Assembly (NCBI GenBank): GCA_035281425.1
Contig: DATEDX010000065.1
Coordinates: forward strand, 1-54,064
Direction: 5' to 3'
DNA: 54,064 nt
Source: JAICND01 sp035281425
Lineage (GTDB): Bacteria > Actinomycetota > Acidimicrobiia > Spongiisociales > ZC4RG35
Position 1 is the first letter of the stretch, and each line of letters starts with the position of its first letter. This document shows positions 49,525 to 54,064 of the stretch, in pieces. A program made the position numbers and the translations under genes. The notes under the pieces were generated by a model that made no database searches, was not told the origin of the DNA, and was given only the letters and a program-made list of their open reading frames with translations.

Positions 49525-49979
49525 TTCCGTTCGAAAGGTGGGTCGAGGGGATAGCCCCGTCCCCGGTAGTCGAACCCTCCCAACTCAAGGCGTTGGAGGG
49601 ATTGGTCTTGAGGGGAGGCGTAATAGGCGCGGATCTCCTGGATCAGTCCACTCCTCAAGTCGAACTGGTACCACTCATCTCCACGCAAGACCGTTTTGGT
49701 CTTGGTTTTGAAATGGCTCCACTCGATGACCGCTCTCCCGGTGGTGGGCTCGGCGATTACCTGATCGACGGTCCAAATCGACCCCAGGGTGGCGACGGCG
49801 CTGACCCACCTCTCGGCGATGACCTCTGCCCCCACGAAGGGGCCTTGATACATGCCGGGTGGAAAGTAGTGCACCGCCTCGGGGACGAAGTGAGAAGCGA
49901 TGGCTGTGGGGTCGGCGGCGTTGCAGGCGTCGAAGTAGCTGCGGATGTGGCGGTCCATCTCGACGGCGGTGAGGGTCAT
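49521..49979 (-). CDS. SnoaL/NTF2-like fold protein
   Basis: A 152-residue protein with the cone-shaped NTF2 fold shown by IRSYFDACNAADPTAIASHF (about 12-31), then FVPEAVHYFPPGMYQGPFVG and AVIEWSHFKTKTKT. Family members are polyketide cyclases, small ester hydrolases/isomerases, or beta subunits of Rieske dioxygenases. It is translationally coupled on both sides: its ATG overlaps the stop of the Rieske-HAD gene, its stop overlaps the MetE-like start. Whether it is an enzyme or a partner of the Rieske protein is unknown. Confidence 0.83.
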   Translation of the reverse strand: MTLTAVEMDRHIRSYFDACNAADPTAIASHFVPEAVHYFPPGMYQGPFVGAEVIAERWVSAVATLGSIWTVDQVIAEPTTGRAVIEWSHFKTKTKTVLRGDEWYQFDLRSGLIQEIRAYYASPQDQSLQRLELGGFDYRGRGYPLDPPFERK

Positions 49980-50965
49980 GTCGGTGCCTCCAGTTGGATC
50001 TTGGACATGAGTTGGGCGATGTTCTCTTGGGGCCGAGTGATGTCGAACCAGAGCGAACGCATCCCCACCGCCTCCGCTCCTCGGCAATTGACGGGCATGT
50101 CGTCGACGAATATGCACTCGGCCGGCGCCTCTCCCACCCGAGCGAGAGCTTCCAGATAGGGGGCGGGGTCGGGTTTCCGTTTTCCCAGCGTGGCCGCGTC
50201 GATGACATGGGCGAAGTAGCGGCCCGGTTCCCAGGCCTCCCACCACTGAGGCCCCATCCAGCGGGTGGCGTCGTTGGTGAGGATTGCCTGCTGGAGGGGG
50301 CTTTGATGGATACGGTTGATCGCCGCCCAGGTCTCAGGTCGGTCCTCGGCTGCCCAATCAACATCGTGGACCACATCCAGGGTGATGCCTTCGCCTCGGA
50401 GTCGATCCGTTACGAGGGTCAAATATTCGGGCTCGTCGATTTCTCCTTCGGCCATCGCCCAATAGTCCGGATCCGGAACCTCTCCGGTGGGGCCGAGGGG
50501 AAGGTGGTGGAGGGGCCAGCCCTGACGACGACCGATATCGACCAGCGCCTCGGTGAAGTAGCGCCGGAAGACACCGCCCATATCCCAGATCACAGCCTTG
50601 ATCGGCGGCCCCGGTCGCCACTCCCGGGCATGTTTGAGCAGCATCTCACGCATAGTGAGGGGTGGCGGAGGATCGGGCAACTCCACCCACACCTGGTCGC
50701 CCTTCACCTCCACCGGATAGGTGGGGAGGGAAACCCCGGTCCCGAGGTGGCTGCCTTCAGGAAGTTGATATCTCCAGAAGTGCTGGGGACAGATCAAGAC
50801 CCCATCGAGCACGACGCCGCCGTCGAGGGGAGAGTTTTGGTGCAAACAGCGGTTGGGAAATGCGATTACCTCGTCACCCACTCTCACTACCACAGCCGAG
50901 CCATCACCCACTGCCTGGCAACGTTCGGTGGGGAGATCGCCCAGGGAGCCCACCAGAAGACGCAT
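49976..50965 (-). CDS. Fusion protein: N-terminal Rieske [2Fe-2S] domain and C-terminal HAD hydrolase
   Basis: A 329-residue protein with two domains in one frame. Residues 1-100 are a Rieske ferredoxin: Cys40-x-His42 (RCLHQNSPLDGG) and Cys59-x2-His62 (CPQHFWRYQL) bind the cluster. Residues 122-329 are a HAD-superfamily hydrolase: nucleophile Asp128 in VIWDMGGVF, Thr230 in LTNDATRW, Lys262/264 in GKRKPDP and Asp288/289 in FVDDMPVN. The second motif-I Asp is Gly130, as in the DxGG HAD subgroup. A Pro-rich linker (98-103) joins them. ATG 50965 lies 5 bases after the dehydrogenase stop. The fusion is not one I know; the Rieske part suggests electron transfer for an oxygenase. Confidence 0.87.
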   Translation of the reverse strand: MRLLVGSLGDLPTERCQAVGDGSAVVVRVGDEVIAFPNRCLHQNSPLDGGVVLDGVLICPQHFWRYQLPEGSHLGTGVSLPTYPVEVKGDQVWVELPDPPPPLTMREMLLKHAREWRPGPPIKAVIWDMGGVFRRYFTEALVDIGRRQGWPLHHLPLGPTGEVPDPDYWAMAEGEIDEPEYLTLVTDRLRGEGITLDVVHDVDWAAEDRPETWAAINRIHQSPLQQAILTNDATRWMGPQWWEAWEPGRYFAHVIDAATLGKRKPDPAPYLEALARVGEAPAECIFVDDMPVNCRGAEAVGMRSLWFDITRPQENIAQLMSKIQLEAPT

Positions 50966-50970
50966 CGGTC

Positions 50971-52428
50971 TTAGCTGGGGCCGGAAAACCTGATGACCAC
51001 TGCCTTGGCTTCGGTGAAGAATTCGTAGGAGAAGTCGCCGCCTTCTCTTCCCAGCCCGGACTCCTTGTACCCCCCGAAGGGGAGCCTGAGGTCGCGGACG
51101 AAGAAGCAGTTGACCCACACATTGCCGGTTTTGACTCCTCGTGCGACCCGGTGAGCGGTGTCGAGGTTTTGGGTCCAGACCATCCCGGCCAGTCCGTAAG
51201 GGGAGTCGTTGGCGATGGCGATGGCCTCTTCCACGTCGTCGAAGGGCAATATCACCGCCACCGGTCCGAAGATTTCTTCCCGGGCGGCACGCATTGAATT
51301 GTCGGCATCAGCGAAAACCGTGGGGGCGAGGTAGTTCCCCCTGGCCAGTTCTCCTTCGGTGAGACGCTGGCCACCCGTCAACCGCTTGGCCCCCTCGCTT
51401 TCTGCCAGTTCGATATAGGAGGTCACCTTGGCAAGATGTTCGGTGGAGACCAGTGGTCCCACCCGGGTGGTGGGGTCGAGGGGGTTGCCCACCTTCCAGC
51501 TTTCAGCTCCCTCCACAAATCGGGCACAGAACTCTTCGTACACGGGACGTTGAACCAGGATTCGTGAGCCGGCCAAGCAGATCTCGCCCTGATTGAGGAA
51601 CACTCCTAAGAGGGACCCGGCTACGGCGGCGTCAAGATCGGCGTCGGCGCAGACGATCGAAGCGGACTTGCCCCCGAGCTCGAAGGACAGCTTCTTCAGC
51701 CCGGAGGCGGCCGCGGCCATAATGGCTTTACCGGTATTGGATTCGCCGGTGAAGGTTATGGCCGACACGTTTGGATGACGGGTGAGTAACTCTCCGGCGG
51801 CGTCGGGCCCGAAGCCCTGGACTACGTTGAAGACCCCGTCGGGCACGCCTGCCTCGGCGCAGACCTCGGCCAGGATGGAGGCGGTGATGGGTGACTGCTC
51901 GGCCGGCTTGGCCACGACCGTGCAACCGAAGGCCAGGGCGGGGGCCACCTTCCAGGAGAGGAGCATGAGGGGGAAATTCCAGGGCGAGATGGCCGCCACC
52001 ACGCCCACCGGCTCCCGAAGCTCGTATCCGAAGGTGTTCTCCCAGGGCTTGTCGAACGCCCGGCTGCCGACATGTTCGGCGTAATCGGCGAAGAAACGAA
52101 AGTTGTAGGCGGCCCGGGGGACATCTTTGCCGAGGGAGTCCTGGAGGGGTTTGCCCATGTCCCGGGTCTCCCATTCGGCTAGTTCGGAAGCCCGGGACTC
52201 GATCCCCTCCGCCACCCGGAGGAGGATCTGCTTGCGAGCAGTAGGGCTCATTCCCGCCCAGGTTGGAAAGGCCTCGTTGGCCGCATCGACCGCCCGGTTC
52301 ACATCCTCGTTGCCACCTTCAGCAACCTGCGCCAGCGGCTGGTTGTCGATGGGGCTGATCGACTCGAAAGTGGCACCGTCGGCGGAGTCGACGAACTTCC
52401 CGCCGATGAAATGCTGAACGCTTATCAC
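50971..52428 (-). CDS. Aldehyde dehydrogenase, 2-hydroxymuconic semialdehyde dehydrogenase type
   Basis: A 485-residue NAD-dependent dehydrogenase. SPWNFPLMLLSWKVAPALAF (about 149-168), FTGESNTGK, catalytic Glu in FELGGKSA (about 250) and catalytic Cys in NQGEICLAGSR (about 284) are present; the ICLAGSR form and the IGGKFVDSADGATFESISPI start are typical of XylG/DmpC-like semialdehyde dehydrogenases. It would oxidise the semialdehyde made by meta ring cleavage to the dicarboxylate used by the tautomerase. The GTG start overlaps the tautomerase stop (GTGA) with GGAGGT upstream. Confidence 0.88.
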   Translation of the reverse strand: MISVQHFIGGKFVDSADGATFESISPIDNQPLAQVAEGGNEDVNRAVDAANEAFPTWAGMSPTARKQILLRVAEGIESRASELAEWETRDMGKPLQDSLGKDVPRAAYNFRFFADYAEHVGSRAFDKPWENTFGYELREPVGVVAAISPWNFPLMLLSWKVAPALAFGCTVVAKPAEQSPITASILAEVCAEAGVPDGVFNVVQGFGPDAAGELLTRHPNVSAITFTGESNTGKAIMAAAASGLKKLSFELGGKSASIVCADADLDAAVAGSLLGVFLNQGEICLAGSRILVQRPVYEEFCARFVEGAESWKVGNPLDPTTRVGPLVSTEHLAKVTSYIELAESEGAKRLTGGQRLTEGELARGNYLAPTVFADADNSMRAAREEIFGPVAVILPFDDVEEAIAIANDSPYGLAGMVWTQNLDTAHRVARGVKTGNVWVNCFFVRDLRLPFGGYKESGLGREGGDFSYEFFTEAKAVVIRFSGPS

Positions 52429-52652
52429 CGTGCACCTCCCTGGCGTCGTTGTGCCTCCCGTTCGGCCTTCACCACCGTCCAGGGTTTACCGCCCACCCCA
52501 TACTGATGAGGCTGCATCTCGTGCACCATCACCCGGATGGTCTCCAGGGGCGCCTCCAGACTGGTGGCGATGGCCTCGGACACGGCGGTGATCATCTTCT
52601 CGATTTTCTCTGCAGGTCGACCCTCCATGAGGTTGATGTACACGAGCGGCAT
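52425..52652 (-). CDS. 4-oxalocrotonate tautomerase family protein
   Basis: A 75-residue protein whose mature N-terminus is Pro (MPLVYINLMEGRPAEKIEKM), the catalytic base of the tautomerase family. Arg12 lies in the usual GR position, Arg40 in IRVMVHEM matches the second catalytic Arg, and 75 residues is slightly longer than the classic 62. It interconverts 2-hydroxymuconate and 2-oxo-3-hexenedioate in the meta-cleavage pathway. Its stop overlaps the dehydrogenase start and it follows the hydratase/decarboxylase by 15 bases with GAAAGGAAAA as ribosome-binding region. Confidence 0.9.
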   Translation of the reverse strand: MPLVYINLMEGRPAEKIEKMITAVSEAIATSLEAPLETIRVMVHEMQPHQYGVGGKPWTVVKAEREAQRRQGGAR

Positions 52653-52667
52653 GGGCTTTTTCCTTTC

Positions 52668-53447
52668 TCAGGCGGCGTGAATGGTGACCGAACCGATGCG
52701 GTCGAAGTCAGCAGTGACGATTGTTCCTGGGTGGAGGTCGATGGGAGGGGTTAGGCCTCCGGAGATCACCACATCGCCCGCCCGCAGCCGGCGCCCCTGG
52801 CAGTGGTTGGCCATCCAGGCCACCGCGGCGGCGGGATGTTCGAGGGCGGCCGCCCCCGCCGCGGTGTGCCGCAGCGACCCGTTCTCGGTGATGACCACTC
52901 CCATGAGATCAAGCCGGGCGGGCAGACGGATCTCTCCGGGGTTTCCCAGCGCGATCGCACCCGCCGAACTGTTGTCGGCGATGTTGTCAGGCGCTGCGAA
53001 CTTGAAATCCACATAACGGGAGTCCACGACCTCCAGGCAAGGGAGCACGGTGGCGGTGGCCGCCAGCACCTCTTCGACGGTGACGGGAGGATCGAGGTCG
53101 GCCGCCAGCCGGAAGGCGATCTCGGGCTCGACTTTGGGATGAATGAACCGGGAGAGTTCGACGGCACCATCGCGTAGGAACATGGCGTCGGTGAGCCAAC
53201 CGTAATTCGGCTGATCGACTCCCATAGCCTGTTGCATGGCCCGGCTGGTGAAACCCAGTTTGCCGCCGATTACCCGTTCACCCTCCTCCAAGCGCCGCTC
53301 GACGCCCACTTCTTGGACCCGATAGGCGAGGGCGGCGTCGAAGTCCGGGAGACGGCTGCTGAAGGTTGTGACTTGGCGTCGCTCTAGGCGAGCCCGATGA
53401 AGCTCGTCGGCGATCTCGGTGGGACTCACGCTGGCCCGAACGTACAC
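52668..53447 (-). CDS. 2-keto-4-pentenoate hydratase / 4-oxalocrotonate decarboxylase family protein
   Basis: A protein of about 259 residues of the FAA-hydrolase-like hydratase family (MhpD, DmpE, DmpH). VIGGKLGFTSRAMQQAMGVD, then PKVEPEIAF holding metal-ligand Glu residues, and CLEVVDSRYVDFKF are characteristic. Either hydratase or decarboxylase is possible; the tautomerase next to it makes 4-oxalocrotonate decarboxylase the more natural reading. The start is uncertain: GTG 53447 (VYVRASVSPTEIADEL) or GTG 53429; extension to 53567 would overlap the upstream Fic-family gene. Confidence 0.82.
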   Translation of the reverse strand: MYVRASVSPTEIADELHRARLERRQVTTFSSRLPDFDAALAYRVQEVGVERRLEEGERVIGGKLGFTSRAMQQAMGVDQPNYGWLTDAMFLRDGAVELSRFIHPKVEPEIAFRLAADLDPPVTVEEVLAATATVLPCLEVVDSRYVDFKFAAPDNIADNSSAGAIALGNPGEIRLPARLDLMGVVITENGSLRHTAAGAAALEHPAAAVAWMANHCQGRRLRAGDVVISGGLTPPIDLHPGTIVTADFDRIGSVTIHAA

Positions 53448-53491
53448 GCCGTTCCCGGTCACGGGGACGACGATCCCGCTATGTGGGACGG

Positions 53492-54064
53492 CTACAGACC
53501 AACCCTCGGTTGCTCCTGGTCTGCCTCGGGCTGGGTCTCGAGCCCTTGTGGGTCGGCTCCCAACCATAACTCTCCGGCGACGCCTTGCTCACCTGGCTCG
53601 TCGGGGGTGAACAGGTCGAGGAACGGTGAGTATCGGTAGACCCGGTTGCGTCTTTGGCCGGTGATCTCCTCCACCATCCCTAGTTTGGTCGCTTTGTCTA
53701 GGAGCGCCCCGATGGTGGTGGGCGAAGCACCCAGGTGCTCGACGACGTAGCCCACTGTCACCAGGGGCTGTTCGGTGAGAAGGTCGAGCAGGGGAAAACC
53801 GTAACGACCGAAACTCTCGGCCGCCGCAATGCGGAGATGCTGGGCGCGGAGATCGGTAAGCGCCGCAGCCACTGCAGTGGCGTCGCTTGCAATCACCGCC
53901 ACTCCGGTGAGAAAGAAACGCAGCCAGCCCTCCCAGTCTCCGCGCTCGCGGATCGCGGTCAGCCGGTCGTAGTACTCGGTGCGGTTCTGCTTCAGGTACA
54001 GGCTGAGATAGAGGAGCGGGCGGGTCAGAACCTGACGCTCCACCAGCAACAACGTGATGAGCAG
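53492..54064 (-). CDS. Fic family protein, C-terminal part (5' end outside window)
   Basis: The minus-strand frame is open to the window edge, so the N-terminus and the Fic HPFxDGNGR core are missing. What is seen starts LLITLLLVERQVLTRPLLYL and continues SLYLKQNRTEYYDRLTAIRE, then GDWEGWLRFFLTGVAVIA, the typical helical end of Fic AMP-transferases, followed by a winged-helix domain (VGYVVEHLGASPTTIGALLD...LGMVEEITGQRRNRVYRY) that probably binds DNA. The C-terminal 30 residues are acidic and low-complexity. Such proteins often autoregulate; a link to the catabolic genes downstream is not shown. Confidence 0.85.
   Translation of the reverse strand: MLITLLLVERQVLTRPLLYLSLYLKQNRTEYYDRLTAIRERGDWEGWLRFFLTGVAVIASDATAVAAALTDLRAQHLRIAAAESFGRYGFPLLDLLTEQPLVTVGYVVEHLGASPTTIGALLDKATKLGMVEEITGQRRNRVYRYSPFLDLFTPDEPGEQGVAGELWLGADPQGLETQPEADQEQPRVGL

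Overview
The window is high-GC, gene-dense DNA that most resembles an uncultured or little-studied actinobacterium, plausibly of the class Acidimicrobiia. The signs are a mycothiol-type LmbE deacetylase, a nickel superoxide dismutase with its maturation peptidase, a DUF3048 lipoprotein, many lipoproteins with long threonine-rich linkers, frequent GTG/TTG starts and many ATGA, GTGA or TTGA gene overlaps. The taxon is an inference from gene content. No rRNA, tRNA, transposase, integrase, phage gene or CRISPR array was seen, and no gene-free stretch exceeds 300 bases.

Layout. 1-4749: partial M15 peptidase lipoprotein (-), then an RRM protein overlapping an IF-1 gene, an LmbE deacetylase, a methyltransferase and an ABC-F ATPase. 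4758-9220: AlkD-like protein, homogentisate dioxygenase-like protein, and gnd-zwf, separated by three copies of a 52-bp repeat. 9254-16379 (-): KorAB, amidase, DUF3048 protein, ACT protein, Thr-linker membrane protein and the peptidase SodX, divergent from sodN (+). 16911-24139 (-): an amino-sugar type operon (ROK regulator, ROK kinase, binding protein, two permeases, GH3 hydrolase) behind a canonical promoter. 24282-27999 (-): PGPGW protein, metG and two EamA transporters. 28128-33326 (+): deoC, an aldehyde dehydrogenase, a half-length dehydrogenase homologue, an acidic secreted protein and an AlkA-like glycosylase. 33391-36689 (-): esterase lipoprotein, pgl and a trypsin-like PDZ protease bracketed by inverted repeats. 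36926-40398 (-): a three-gene operon with two binding-protein-like products, one fused to a VWA domain. 40467-48376: hydrolase, zinc-ribbon protein, L25-Pth, VOC protein-glpK, glpD (-), pgsA and an epimerase. 48373-54064 (-): Fic-family protein fragment, then a meta-cleavage type aromatic catabolic operon (hydratase/decarboxylase, 4-OT tautomerase, semialdehyde dehydrogenase) continuing into a Rieske-HAD fusion, an NTF2-like protein and a MetE-like protein.

How the genes work together. gnd and zwf, with the distant pgl, give the oxidative pentose phosphate pathway. glpK, glpD and pgsA link glycerol use to phospholipid synthesis. deoC plus the dehydrogenases suggests deoxyribose catabolism through acetaldehyde. 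The right-end operon suggests ring-cleavage product catabolism; its Rieske-HAD fusion, NTF2-like and MetE-like proteins are the best candidates for something undescribed.

The intergenic DNA is unusually rich in structure: 7-bp unit tandem arrays at seven sites, a 52-bp repeat family, a 62-bp period array of three hairpin units, a perfect 48-bp palindrome with a reduced copy 26 kb away, a perfect 23-bp-stem hairpin, and a 48-bp inverted repeat pair around the protease gene.
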